This document shows, piece by piece, positions 26,931 through 36,168 of a stretch of DNA of 64,000 bases. Both the position numbers and the translations under genes were made by a program. The stretch comes from Mycetocola manganoxydans (GTDB lineage Bacteria; Actinomycetota; Actinomycetes; Actinomycetales; Microbacteriaceae). Location: positions 1 through 64,000 of the forward strand of contig NZ_RCUV01000018.1 in NCBI RefSeq assembly GCF_003667545.1, in the 5' to 3' direction. A model generated the notes under the pieces. The model was given only the letters and a program-made list of their open reading frames with translations. It had not been told where the DNA came from and ran no database searches. Every line of letters starts with the position of its first letter. Within the stretch, counting starts at the first letter, position 1.

Positions 26931-28367
26931 TCACAGTGCGCTCATCACGTGCTTGATGCGGGTGTAGTCCTCGAGCCCATACGACGAGAGGTCCTTGCCG
27001 TAGCCGGACATCTTGAATCCGCCGTGCGGCATCTCGGCGGCAAGCAGGATGTGGGTGTTGATCCACACCGCACCGAAATCGAGGTCGCGGGAGACCCGGA
27101 GCGCCGTGCCGTGGTCGGAAGTCCAGACGCTCGAGGCGAGCGCGTACTGCACATCGTTCGCGAGTTCGATCGCTTCTTCTTCGGTCGAGAACGTCTGCAC
27201 GGTGAGGACCGGGCCGAAGGTTTCCTCCTGCACACAGGCGTCCACCTGGTTCACACCGGTGATGACGGTCGGGGCGAAATAGAAGCCCTTCTCGCCGATC
27301 CGGTGTCCACCGGTGACGACCTTCGCGTGATCGGGCAGCGCGTCGATGACGCTCGACACCTTCTCGAAATGCGAGGCGTTGTTGAGTGGGCCGTAATATG
27401 CGTCGGGGTCCTCGGCATCGCCCGTCCTGGTCGCCTCAGCAGCCGCGACGAGCGCGTCGACGAACTTGTCGTGGATCGACTCGTGCACGAGCACGCGGGT
27501 GACGGCCGTGCAGTCCTGGCCCGCGTTGAAGTATCCCGCTCCCGCGATCCCCTCGGCCGTCGCCTCGACGTCGGCGTCGGCGAAGACGATGGCGGGGGCC
27601 TTTCCGCCGAGCTCGAGGTGAGCGCGGTGCAGGTTCTTCGCAGCGGATGCCGCGACCGCCATTCCGGCGCGCACGGAACCGGTGATCGAGACGAGACCCG
27701 GTACCGGGTGTTCGGTCATCGCCTGGCCGGTCGACCCGTTGCCGAGGACGACGTTGAGCACGCCGTCGGGGAGGATGCCCTGGCTGAGCCGGGCGAGGAC
27801 GAGGGTGGACTCCGGCGTGGTGTCGCTCGGCTTGAGCACGACGGTGTTGCCGGCGGCGAGGGCCGGGGCGATCTTCCAGATCGCCATCATGAGCGGGTAG
27901 TTCCACGGGGTCACCTGTGCGACGACGCCGATGGGTTCCCTGCGGACCCACGAGGTGTGGTCTTCGAGGTACTCCCCCGCGCTCTTGCCCTCGAGCACGC
28001 GGGCAGCGCCGGCGAAGAACCGGAGGTGGTCGGCGCCGGTCATCACTTCTTCGACCCGGATCGTCTCACGTGGCTGGCCGGTGTTGCGGTGCTGAGCCTC
28101 GACGAGCTCATCGGCGTTCGTCTCCATCGCGTCCGCCAGCTCGAGGAGCATGCGCTGACGCTGCCCGGGAGTCGTGCGCTTCCACGTGCGGAACGCTGCC
28201 TTCGCCGCCTCGAACGCCGCGTTCACATCGTCGGCCGTCGAGATCGGCGACCTGGCGACCACCTCGCCCGATCCCGGGTTGACGACGTCGAGGGTCTCAC
28301 CGGGTGAGGCGTCGACGAACTGTCCGCCGATGTAGTTCTGGAGGGTGCTGAGGGTGGTCAACGTCAT
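26931..28367 (-). CDS. gamma-aminobutyraldehyde dehydrogenase
   Basis: A 478-residue aldehyde dehydrogenase with general base Glu in LELGGKAP and nucleophile Cys in NAGQDCTAVTRVLV. The NAGQDCTA sequence is typical of aminobutyraldehyde/betaine-aldehyde dehydrogenases such as E. coli PatD. It oxidises 4-aminobutanal, the product of the neighbouring putrescine oxidase, to GABA with NAD. It lies 31 bases after gabD on the same strand. Confidence 0.87.
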   Translation of the reverse strand: MTLTTLSTLQNYIGGQFVDASPGETLDVVNPGSGEVVARSPISTADDVNAAFEAAKAAFRTWKRTTPGQRQRMLLELADAMETNADELVEAQHRNTGQPRETIRVEEVMTGADHLRFFAGAARVLEGKSAGEYLEDHTSWVRREPIGVVAQVTPWNYPLMMAIWKIAPALAAGNTVVLKPSDTTPESTLVLARLSQGILPDGVLNVVLGNGSTGQAMTEHPVPGLVSITGSVRAGMAVAASAAKNLHRAHLELGGKAPAIVFADADVEATAEGIAGAGYFNAGQDCTAVTRVLVHESIHDKFVDALVAAAEATRTGDAEDPDAYYGPLNNASHFEKVSSVIDALPDHAKVVTGGHRIGEKGFYFAPTVITGVNQVDACVQEETFGPVLTVQTFSTEEEAIELANDVQYALASSVWTSDHGTALRVSRDLDFGAVWINTHILLAAEMPHGGFKMSGYGKDLSSYGLEDYTRIKHVMSAL

Positions 28368-28398
28368 TGTTCTGTCCTTTTCTGCGAGGAATCGAAAC

Positions 28399-29853
28399 TC
28401 AGGAGGCCGGGGTCATGGTGTATTTGGTCGAGAGGTACTCGTGGATTCCTTCGAATCCGCCCTCCCGGCCGATCCCGGATTGTTTGACCCCACCGAACGG
28501 GGCGGCGGCGTTCGAGATGACGCCCACATTGAGCCCCATCATTCCGGTCTGCAGTTTGTCGATCATCCGCTGCCCGCGGGCGATGTCTTGCGTGAAAACG
28601 TAGCTCACGAGACCGTACTCGGTGTCGTTGGCGAGCCTTACGGCATCCGCTTCGTCGTCGAACGGAACGATCGCGAGCACCGGGCCGAAGATCTCCTCAC
28701 GGAGGATGTTCGAGCCTTTCTTCACATCGGTGAGGACGGTCGGTTCGTAGAAGCTGCCGTCGCGATCCACGGCGGAGCCGCCGGTGAGCAGCGTCGCACC
28801 CTTCGACACGGCGTCGTCGACGAGTTCGGTCGCCTTGGTGACAGCCCGGTCATCGATGAGCGGGCCGATGGTGACGCCATCTTCGGTGCCGCGACCGAGA
28901 CCGAAGGCCTTCACGCGCTCTGTCACCCGGCGGGCGAACTCCTCCGCGACGGACGAGTGCACGATGAAGCGGTTCGCCGCTGTGCAGGCCTGGCCGACGT
29001 TGCGGAACTTCGCCGCGATCGCGCCGTCGACGGCGGCGTCGAGGTCCGCGTCTTCGAAGACCACGAACGGCGCGTTGCCGCCGAGCTCCATCGATGTGCG
29101 CAGCACGTTCTTCGCCGACTGCTCGATGAGCTTCTGGCCGACCGGGGTCGATCCGGTGAAGCTCAGCTTGCGCAGGCGCGAGTCGTTGAGAAGCGGTTCG
29201 GTGACGGCACCCGACGACGAGGTCGTGATGACGTTCACCACACCGGCGGGAAGGCCGGCGTCTTCGAGCAATTTCGCGAAGTAGAGGGTGGTCAGCGGTG
29301 TGAGCGACGCTGGCTTGATGACGACGGTGCAGCCGGCCGCGAGCGCCGGCGCGATCTTGCGCGTTGCCATCGCGAGCGGGAAGTTCCATGGGGTGATGAG
29401 GTAGCACGGTCCGACCGGGTGCTGCGACACCGTCATGCGGCCGGTGCCCTCGGGGTTCACACCGTAACGGCCGGTGATCCGCACCGCTTCCTCGCTGAAC
29501 CAGCGGAGGAACTCGCCGCCGTAGGTCACTTCGCCGTTCGACTCGCTGAGCGGCTTACCCATTTCGAGCGTCATCAGCAGCGCGAATTCGTCACGGCGCT
29601 CCTGCATGAGGTCGAACGCCGTGCGGAGGATGTTCGAGCGGGTGCGAGGTGCGGTCGCCGCCCACTCGTCCTGAACGGCCACGGCCGCGTCGAGCGCGGC
29701 GGTGGCGTCGTCGGCGGATGCGTCTGCGATCGAGGTCAGGACGGCACCAGTCGACGGGTCGGTCACGTCGATCCGCTTGTCGGTCTGGCGCCATTCGCCG
29801 CCGATGAAGAGCCCGGTGGGGACTTTCTGGATCAGTTCCTTCTCGGTAGTCAT
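28399..29853 (-). CDS. gabD: succinate-semialdehyde dehydrogenase
   Basis: A 484-residue aldehyde dehydrogenase. Landmarks are [33 protein letters not shown] with the general base, and [11 protein letters not shown] with the nucleophile Cys. It converts succinate semialdehyde to succinate. The start is ATG 29853, whose ATGA overlaps the gabT stop by 4 bases; a frame reaching 30210 is antisense-like sequence over gabT and is rejected. Confidence 0.9.
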   Translation of the reverse strand: MTTEKELIQKVPTGLFIGGEWRQTDKRIDVTDPSTGAVLTSIADASADDATAALDAAVAVQDEWAATAPRTRSNILRTAFDLMQERRDEFALLMTLEMGKPLSESNGEVTYGGEFLRWFSEEAVRITGRYGVNPEGTGRMTVSQHPVGPCYLITPWNFPLAMATRKIAPALAAGCTVVIKPASLTPLTTLYFAKLLEDAGLPAGVVNVITTSSSGAVTEPLLNDSRLRKLSFTGSTPVGQKLIEQSAKNVLRTSMELGGNAPFVVFEDADLDAAVDGAIAAKFRNVGQACTAANRFIVHSSVAEEFARRVTERVKAFGLGRGTEDGVTIGPLIDDRAVTKATELVDDAVSKGATLLTGGSAVDRDGSFYEPTVLTDVKKGSNILREEIFGPVLAIVPFDDEADAVRLANDTEYGLVSYVFTQDIARGQRMIDKLQTGMMGLNVGVISNAAAPFGGVKQSGIGREGGFEGIHEYLSTKYTMTPAS

Positions 29854-31199
29854 GCGTTCTCCAATGCGGTCAGGACGATGTCGATGCCCTCGGTGAGCAG
29901 GTGTTCCGGGATGGACAGGGGCGGAAGGAAGCGGATGACGTTTCCGTACGTTCCGCAGGTCAAAACGATGACGCCTTCTGCGTGACACGCCTTCGCGATC
30001 CGACCGGTGAGCGCGGCATCCGGTTCGTTCGTTTCCGGGTCGACGAACTCGACGGCGATCATGGCACCGCGGCCACGGACGTCTCCGATGCGGGGATCGG
30101 TCCTCTGCGCCTCGGCGAACCGCGCCTGGATGGTGTCGCCGATGCGGCGTGCCGCTCCGGCAAGGTCGTCCTCGTCGTAGGTCTCGATCGCAGCGAGTGC
30201 TGCGGCACACGCGAGCGGGTTGCCGCCGTAGGTTCCGCCGAGGCCACCGGCGTGCGTGGCGTCGAGGATCTCGGCGCGCCCGGTGATGGCCGAGAGCGGC
30301 AACCCACCGGCGATCCCCTTGGCGGTGACGACGATGTCGGGCACGATTCCCTCGTGCTCGCTCGCGAACATGTCGCCGGTGCGGGCGAACCCGGTCTGGA
30401 CTTCATCGGCGATGAAGACCACGTCGTTGGCGCGGGCCCACTCGACGAGCGCGGGGAGGAATCCTTCAGCGGGAACGATGAAGCCGCCCTCGCCCTGGAT
30501 CGGTTCGAGGATGATCGCGGCGAGGTTCGCGGCGCCGATCTGCTTCTCCATCATCGAGATCGCGCGCTTGGCCGCCTCGGCTCCACTCAGCCCGTCGCGG
30601 AACGGGTACGACATCGGAGCGCGGTAGATTTCGGCCGCGAATGGACCGAAGCCGCTCTTGTACGGCATCGACTTGGCGGTGAGCGCCATGGTGAGGTTGG
30701 TGCGGCCGTGGTAGGCGTGGTCGAACGCGACGACGGCAGACTTGCCCGTGTAGCTACGGGCGACCTTGATGGCGTTTTCGACGGCCTCGGCGCCCGAGTT
30801 GAACAGGGCGCTGCGCTTCTCGTGGTCGCCAGGGGTGAGCCGGTTGAGCGCTTCGGCGACCTCGACGTACGAGTCGTACGGCGTGATCATGAAGCAGGTG
30901 TGGGTGAACGCGGCGACCTGGGCCTGCACGGCCTCGACGACGCGAGGGGCGCTGTTGCCGACACCCGTCACGGCGATCCCAGAACCCAGGTCGATGAACG
31001 AGTTGCCGTCGACGTCAACAACGACACCGCCGCCGGCTGCCTCGGCAAAGACCGGCATGGTGGTTCCGACAGCGGATGCCACGGCTCGCGTCTTGCGCGC
31101 CATCAATTCCTCGGAACGCGGTCCGGGAATCGCTGTCACGATCCGGCGTTCCTGGGCGAGGGCCGGCCCTCCGGTTGCTGTCGTCAGGGTGGTGGGCAT
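29850..31199 (-). CDS. gabT: 4-aminobutyrate aminotransferase
   Basis: This 449-residue class III PLP aminotransferase moves the amino group of GABA to 2-oxoglutarate, giving succinate semialdehyde. FIADEVQTGFARTG carries the PLP-binding Asp and TAKGIAGGLPLSA the Schiff-base Lys. The start is ATG 31199, with AAAGGAG about 9 bases upstream, in preference to an in-frame GTG-type extension. It is first in the operon gabT-gabD-dehydrogenase-puo; a possible promoter is TTACGG-17-TAGTGT (31259-31231). It is divergent from a PucR regulator. Confidence 0.93.
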   Translation of the reverse strand: MPTTLTTATGGPALAQERRIVTAIPGPRSEELMARKTRAVASAVGTTMPVFAEAAGGGVVVDVDGNSFIDLGSGIAVTGVGNSAPRVVEAVQAQVAAFTHTCFMITPYDSYVEVAEALNRLTPGDHEKRSALFNSGAEAVENAIKVARSYTGKSAVVAFDHAYHGRTNLTMALTAKSMPYKSGFGPFAAEIYRAPMSYPFRDGLSGAEAAKRAISMMEKQIGAANLAAIILEPIQGEGGFIVPAEGFLPALVEWARANDVVFIADEVQTGFARTGDMFASEHEGIVPDIVVTAKGIAGGLPLSAITGRAEILDATHAGGLGGTYGGNPLACAAALAAIETYDEDDLAGAARRIGDTIQARFAEAQRTDPRIGDVRGRGAMIAVEFVDPETNEPDAALTGRIAKACHAEGVIVLTCGTYGNVIRFLPPLSIPEHLLTEGIDIVLTALENA

Positions 31200-31324
31200 C
31201 GGTGCGTTCTCCTTTGGGGCTGTGCTTGCCACACTAGGAGCAACTCACCGGAACCGTAACCTGACGAATTGTCCACGCCGATTCAGTTCTTTCGCCAGTC
31301 TGTCAAAGCGCGTACGGTGGGCGC

Positions 31325-32881
31325 ATGCACCCAACCGTCTCCCGGCTGCTCGACACCCGCGCGCTCGACCTCCGGCTCCTGGCCGGCGGCGGCTCCGCAC
31401 GACTGACAGCACCGATCTCGTGGATTCACAGCTCCGATCTGCCTGACCCGACACCGTTCCTCGACGCCGGGCAGGTCGTGCTCACGACGGGAACGCAATT
31501 CGGTGCGGATTCGGCGGCCGGGGTCGACGTCGACGCCTACGTCGACCGCCTCGTCGGACACGGCATCGTCGGCGTGGGCTTCGGTACCGAAGTCATCCGT
31601 GAAGGAACACCGCCCGAGCTCGCCGCCGCGTGCGAGCGTGCGGGGCTTCCGCTCTTCGAAGTGCCGTACCGCGTGCCGTTCATCGCCGTCATCCGCGAAA
31701 GCGCGGACCTGCTGGCAGCGGCGGCGCACGCGCGCGACACCTGGGCGCTCAACGCCCAGCGGGCTATTTCGTTCGCGGCGCTCCGGCCGGATGCTCTCGC
31801 CGCGATCCTCAAGGAACTCTCGCGACAGATGCGTCGCTTCGTGGCCCTCGTCGATACCCGCGGGACGTTTGCGCTGAGCTTCGACGAAGCATCCGCGGTT
31901 CCAGATCTGGCGGACGAGACCGCAAGATCCCGGGTACTCCAGGAGGCGGAACGGCTGATCGGCCGCGGCCAGCGCTCGAGTTCGACCATGGCGGTGGGAA
32001 CCGGTCGCGTCGCCCTGCAGACGCTCGGACGCCGCGGCGCCTTGCGCGGTGTTCTCGTGGTAGCCGGTGACGGAGTGCTGGACTCCGCCGATCAGACCGT
32101 CGTCACGAGTGTCGTCGCGCTGACCGGTCTTGCTCTCGAGCAGAACCGGGAGCTCACGCGGGCGCGGGCGCGCCTGCGCAGCGGGTTGTTCCAGACCCTG
32201 CTCGAGGGCAACGTCGCGCTCGTCGGCCGGATCGTCCGCCAGATGGGCGGTGCGCTCCCCGCCGAACCGGTGAGTTTTCTCGCGCTCACTCCTGCGGCGG
32301 GAGTGCGCGACGCACTCGTCAGCGAGCTCGAGGCGCGCGACGCAGAGTTTTCGGGAACCCTGTTCTTCGCAGCGAGTGACGGCCGCGTGATCGTCGCCGT
32401 TTCGGCAGCGGATGCCGTGCAACTCGCCGGCGAACTCGGTCACGTCTCGTCCCTCCCCGTTGGCATCTCCGAGCCGCTGAGGTGGAGCGAAACCGCGACG
32501 GGAGCGAACCAGGCCGCACAGGCGCTCGCGCGGGCGACCCGAGCCGCAACGGGGACTGGTGACGCGGCATCCGTCGTCATCTTCTCGGAGGTCGCCGAGC
32601 GCGGCATCGCCGCTCTTCTGCCCCACGCCGACGCCGCGGAGATCGCGCGGACGCTGCTCAGACCGGTGCGTGAGTATGACGCCGCCAACGGCACTGACCT
32701 CATCGGTGACACCGGCGTGTGGCTCGAGCACCATGGCCAGTGGGACCCGGCCGCTCGAGCCCTCGGCATCCATCGGCACACGCTCCGCAACCGCATCTCG
32801 GTCGTCGAGAAGTTGACGGCGACCCCGCTCACGACGGTCGAGGCGCGGACCAACCTGTGGCTGGCGCTTGGCCTCGGCTGA
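31325..32881 (+). CDS. PucR/CdaR-family transcriptional regulator
   Basis: This 518-residue protein has an N-terminal PucR sensor domain (residues about 5-125), a central GGDEF-like CdaR region, and a C-terminal PucR-type helix-turn-helix (WDPAARALGIHRHTLRNRISVVEKL at about 470-495). Members are activators of nitrogen-compound catabolism, including GABA utilisation. It is divergent from gabT, so it very likely activates the putrescine/GABA operon. The -10 TACGGT ends 6 bases before the ATG, predicting a leaderless mRNA. Confidence 0.9.
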   Translation: MHPTVSRLLDTRALDLRLLAGGGSARLTAPISWIHSSDLPDPTPFLDAGQVVLTTGTQFGADSAAGVDVDAYVDRLVGHGIVGVGFGTEVIREGTPPELAAACERAGLPLFEVPYRVPFIAVIRESADLLAAAAHARDTWALNAQRAISFAALRPDALAAILKELSRQMRRFVALVDTRGTFALSFDEASAVPDLADETARSRVLQEAERLIGRGQRSSSTMAVGTGRVALQTLGRRGALRGVLVVAGDGVLDSADQTVVTSVVALTGLALEQNRELTRARARLRSGLFQTLLEGNVALVGRIVRQMGGALPAEPVSFLALTPAAGVRDALVSELEARDAEFSGTLFFAASDGRVIVAVSAADAVQLAGELGHVSSLPVGISEPLRWSETATGANQAAQALARATRAATGTGDAASVVIFSEVAERGIAALLPHADAAEIARTLLRPVREYDAANGTDLIGDTGVWLEHHGQWDPAARALGIHRHTLRNRISVVEKLTATPLTTVEARTNLWLALGLG

Positions 32882-33004
32882 CCATCACGTCGATCGGTCC
32901 CGAGAGGCGGTTCAGGCATCCGATCGGGCCGAAAGGGCGACCAATACCGACGACGGACGACCCTCGTGGCCCGATCGAAGCGGGGCACCGCCCGATGGAT
33001 GCCG

Positions 33005-34018
33005 TCAGTCGAGGTACGCGGACGCCCAGCGCGCGATCTCGGCGTACGCGGTCGCCCGCACGGCGGGCCGGGAGAGGAGCACGTCGTGCAGTGCCCCGTC
33101 GATGCGCGCGACCGTGACCGTCGGTGCGAGTTTGAGCGAGTGCTCGGCGATGTCGTCGACGACGAGGACGATGTCGCTCGACAGCATCGCGGGTGACCAC
33201 GTCGCCGACAGGGTCGAGCGCGCCGACACCAGGCTCAGCACCGGGGCGGTGATTGAGAGCCCCTCGTCGACGCGCGCATGCCCCGCGAGAACGGCGGCGA
33301 GCCAGGCCGGGTGCGCCGGGAACCCGCGGGCAGGTCGCCAGTCGGTGTTGTACTCCCACTCACCGTCCATCGCCTTCGACACCGCACGACTGTAGAAGCC
33401 GAGGTCGACGTTCGGAAGCTGACCGCCGGGGTCGATCCTGGCACCGATGTTGGCAAGCGGCGCGATCGCACGTCGCGCGATGGCACCCGCCTGGAACTCG
33501 AGCCACGGGCTGTTGAGCACGAGGGCGTCTGCGCGGCCCGGGTGCCGATCCGCCCACAGGCTGAGGGTGAGTGCGCCGGTCGAGTGCCCCATGAGGAGCA
33601 GCCGTCGTGACCGGTTCTCACTGTCCGCTCCGTGGCCCATCACGGTGAGCGCTGCCTCGAGATCTTCGTCGTACACGTCGAGGCTCGCCGCGTAGCCGGG
33701 TGTCTGATCCGCGCGCAGGCTGCGCCCGTATTTTCGCAGGTCGAGAGCGAAGAAGCGGGCTCCTCGCCCCTCCCAGAACTCGGCCAACTCGGTCTGGAAG
33801 AAGTAGTCCGACCAGCCGTGGACGTACAGCACATCCCACCCGGCGGCGTCGCCGAAGGCCGTTCGCAGGCCGGCGAATCGCGTGGGACGCCGCCGCACGA
33901 GCGTTGCGACGACGTCGCCCTGCCAGTCCGCTGTCAACGGCAGGGTCAGCGACTCGAACGGGGATCCCAGGATGTCGGGGACCCACCGCCCGCGTAGCTC
34001 CTCCGGGACGGTGGCCAC
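33005..34018 (-). CDS. alpha/beta hydrolase, lysophospholipase/serine-aminopeptidase type
   Basis: This 337-residue hydrolase has the nucleophile elbow GHSTGA (Ser of the catalytic triad), an upstream VHGWSDYFFQ loop contributing the oxyanion hole, and a C-terminal catalytic His in RIDGALHDVL. No signal peptide is seen. The family hydrolyses monoacylglycerols and lysophospholipids or other esters; the substrate is not predicted. The start is GTG 34018, with a 6-base gap to the membrane protein gene upstream on the same strand, so the two are probably cotranscribed. Confidence 0.85.
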   Translation of the reverse strand: MATVPEELRGRWVPDILGSPFESLTLPLTADWQGDVVATLVRRRPTRFAGLRTAFGDAAGWDVLYVHGWSDYFFQTELAEFWEGRGARFFALDLRKYGRSLRADQTPGYAASLDVYDEDLEAALTVMGHGADSENRSRRLLLMGHSTGALTLSLWADRHPGRADALVLNSPWLEFQAGAIARRAIAPLANIGARIDPGGQLPNVDLGFYSRAVSKAMDGEWEYNTDWRPARGFPAHPAWLAAVLAGHARVDEGLSITAPVLSLVSARSTLSATWSPAMLSSDIVLVVDDIAEHSLKLAPTVTVARIDGALHDVLLSRPAVRATAYAEIARWASAYLD

Positions 34019-34024
34019 CGGAGG

Positions 34025-34732
34025 TTACGCCTGGGGCGGGAAGGGAGGTTGCTGCTGCCCGGGGTTCTGCGGTGCGTAGCCCTGGGGAGCATGGGGTGCC
34101 TGCGGCTGCTGCGCATGCGGCTGCTGCTGCTGCTGCGGATATCCCTGGGGCTGGGCGCTGTGTGGAGCCGGCTGACCGTAGGGCTGCTGGCCGGCGCCCT
34201 GCGGTGCGGGCTGCCGGGGTGGGAGCAACCGGGCGATGAGGATACCGAGGGCGAAGAGGCTGCCGTAGATCAAACCGGTCGAGATCGACCCGACGATACC
34301 GGAGCTCACGATCGACTGGACGAGGTATTCGCCTCCGGTGACGACCGACCAGATGAAGTTGATCACGAGAAGCGCGGCAGCACCGACGGCTGCGGCGATG
34401 GCGAGTTTCCTGAGCAGGTCGACGGCGGACACTGCCTTCGCGAGCGAGGCGATGTAGAGAGCACTCACGGCTGCACCGGCGACGAAGACGAGGGCGATGA
34501 AGACGCTCCAGAACGTACCGAGCAGAACCTCGGCGCGGAATCCGTAGACGGACCTGCTGATGATCGCGAGAACGCTCGAGATCACGGCGTAGCCGACGAC
34601 AACGGCGCCGCCGAACATCACCTGCCGGAGCACGGACTTGTCGAGCGGAAGTCGGTGCGACTGCTGCGGGTAGCCCGCAGGGGCTCCCGCCGGCTGGCCA
34701 TACGGGGTCTGGGAATTCGCTGGGTTCGACAT
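34025..34732 (-). CDS. four-helix membrane protein with Pro/Gln-rich tail
   Basis: Unrecognised family. The 235-residue product has a Pro/Gln/Tyr-rich N-terminal 25 residues, then four hydrophobic segments (about residues 35-57, 70-95, 105-125 and 135-160), and a C-terminal 75 residues rich in Gln, Pro, His, Ala and Gly with QPYGQP-like repeats. The ends are probably cytoplasmic and disordered. The start is ATG 34732 because a TAGGGT -10 hexamer ends 7 bases before it, predicting leaderless transcription; GTG 34741 is an alternative that would place the promoter inside the gene. Confidence 0.6.
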   Translation of the reverse strand: MSNPANSQTPYGQPAGAPAGYPQQSHRLPLDKSVLRQVMFGGAVVVGYAVISSVLAIISRSVYGFRAEVLLGTFWSVFIALVFVAGAAVSALYIASLAKAVSAVDLLRKLAIAAAVGAAALLVINFIWSVVTGGEYLVQSIVSSGIVGSISTGLIYGSLFALGILIARLLPPRQPAPQGAGQQPYGQPAPHSAQPQGYPQQQQQPHAQQPQAPHAPQGYAPQNPGQQQPPFPPQA

Positions 34733-34783
34733 GGTCCCCACCCTATCGGGCGGGGACTGCCTCGACCCATGGGGAGAGCTCCC

Positions 34784-36154
34784 CTAGACCGTCGCTGTCT
34801 CGTTGCGCGAGATGGCAACCATGTCTTCCCGTGGGACGACCTTCACGCGAGCCCGCCCGTGTGGTGCGCCGAGCGCGATCTCGTGCTGGTCGAGATTGTG
34901 CCACCCGTCGACATCCGTGTACCTCACACCGCGCGAGTCGAGGAGTTCCACGACCGATTCCTCGGACGGTGATTCAGGGGCCCACCAGCTGCCCTCACCG
35001 TTGATGACGTGACGGATCGTCTCCATGGCATCCGACTTGGTGTGACCGATCAGACCAACGGGGCCGCGCTTGATCCAGCCGGTGGCGTAGACACCGGGGA
35101 CAACATCGTTGCTGCCCTTTTTCAGGGCGACACCCTCGCGGTTCGGGATGACACCGTGCTTCTTGTCGAACGGGATGCCCTCGAGCGGCGACCCGAAATA
35201 TCCGACGGCCCGGTAAAGCGCCTGAACCGGGACCTCGCGGATCTCGCCGGTCCCGACGACGCCACCCTCGGCATCCGGTCTGGTGCGCTCGTAACGGAAG
35301 GCGGCGACGCGGCCGTTCTCGTCGCCGACGACCTCGAGTGGCTTCGCGTAGAAGTGCAGGTGGAGACGGCGGGAGGCAGTGCCTGCGGGGCGTTCGCGCC
35401 ATTTCTGCAGGATCTTGTCGATCACCATCACCTGCTTGTTGCTCGCGATCGCGGTTTTCGACGCGTCGTCGTAGTCGAAGTCCTCGTCGTAGAGCACCAT
35501 GTCGACGTCGTTGAGTTCGCCGAGCTCACGCAATTCGAGTGGGGTGAACTTGACCTGGGCGGGGCCCCGGCGCCCGAACACGTGGACGTCGGTGACCGGG
35601 GATGCCTTGAGGCCCTCGTAGACGTTCTCGGGAATCTCGGTCGAGAGCAGGTCGTCCGCGTGCTTGGCGAGCATGCGGGACACGTCCAGCGCGACGTTGC
35701 CGTTGCCGATGACGGCGACGGACTGGGCCTCGAGCGGCCACTCGCGCGGAACATCGGGGTGGCCGTCGAACCAGCTCACGAAATCAGCGGCACCGTAGGA
35801 GCCATCGAGTTCGACACCGGGGATGTTGAGGGGAGCGTCGCGGACGGCACCGGTCGCAAAGATGACGGCGTGGTAGTGCCGCTTGAGGTCGTCGAGGGTG
35901 AGGTCCGTCCCGAAGTTCACGTTGCCGAAGACCCGGATGTCGCCGCGGTCGAGCACCTCGCGGAGCGCGTTGATGATGCCCTTGATCCGCGGGTGGTCAG
36001 GAGCGACCCCGTACCGCACGAGTCCGTACGGCGCTGGAAGGCGGTCGAACAGGTCGATCGACACCTCGAACTTGCGCTCCGCTTTGAGGAGAATGTCCGC
36101 TGCGTAGATTCCTGCGGGTCCGGCGCCGACAATCGCGACTCTCAGTTTGGTCAT
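34784..36154 (-). CDS. fprA: ferredoxin/flavodoxin-NADP+ reductase, FprA (adrenodoxin reductase) type
   Basis: This 456-residue FAD enzyme begins VAIVGAGPAGIYAADILL and has the NADP-binding site VIGNGNVALDVSRML and the C-terminal GWIKRGPVGLIGHTKSDA, all typical of FprA of mycobacteria and mitochondrial adrenodoxin reductase. It shuttles electrons between NADPH and ferredoxin. The start is ATG 36154, 14 bases after the polyprenyl synthase stop, so the two genes are probably one operon. A longer frame overlapping that gene is rejected. Confidence 0.92.
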   Translation of the reverse strand: MTKLRVAIVGAGPAGIYAADILLKAERKFEVSIDLFDRLPAPYGLVRYGVAPDHPRIKGIINALREVLDRGDIRVFGNVNFGTDLTLDDLKRHYHAVIFATGAVRDAPLNIPGVELDGSYGAADFVSWFDGHPDVPREWPLEAQSVAVIGNGNVALDVSRMLAKHADDLLSTEIPENVYEGLKASPVTDVHVFGRRGPAQVKFTPLELRELGELNDVDMVLYDEDFDYDDASKTAIASNKQVMVIDKILQKWRERPAGTASRRLHLHFYAKPLEVVGDENGRVAAFRYERTRPDAEGGVVGTGEIREVPVQALYRAVGYFGSPLEGIPFDKKHGVIPNREGVALKKGSNDVVPGVYATGWIKRGPVGLIGHTKSDAMETIRHVINGEGSWWAPESPSEESVVELLDSRGVRYTDVDGWHNLDQHEIALGAPHGRARVKVVPREDMVAISRNETATV

Positions 36155-36168
36155 CTGCGTCTGGTTCC

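Noticed and set aside
32890-32978. Possible inverted repeat between pucR and the hydrolase gene
   Set aside because: Only short arms (tcgatcgg and ccgatcga) pair convincingly over a long loop, so it was not listed with the repeat families.
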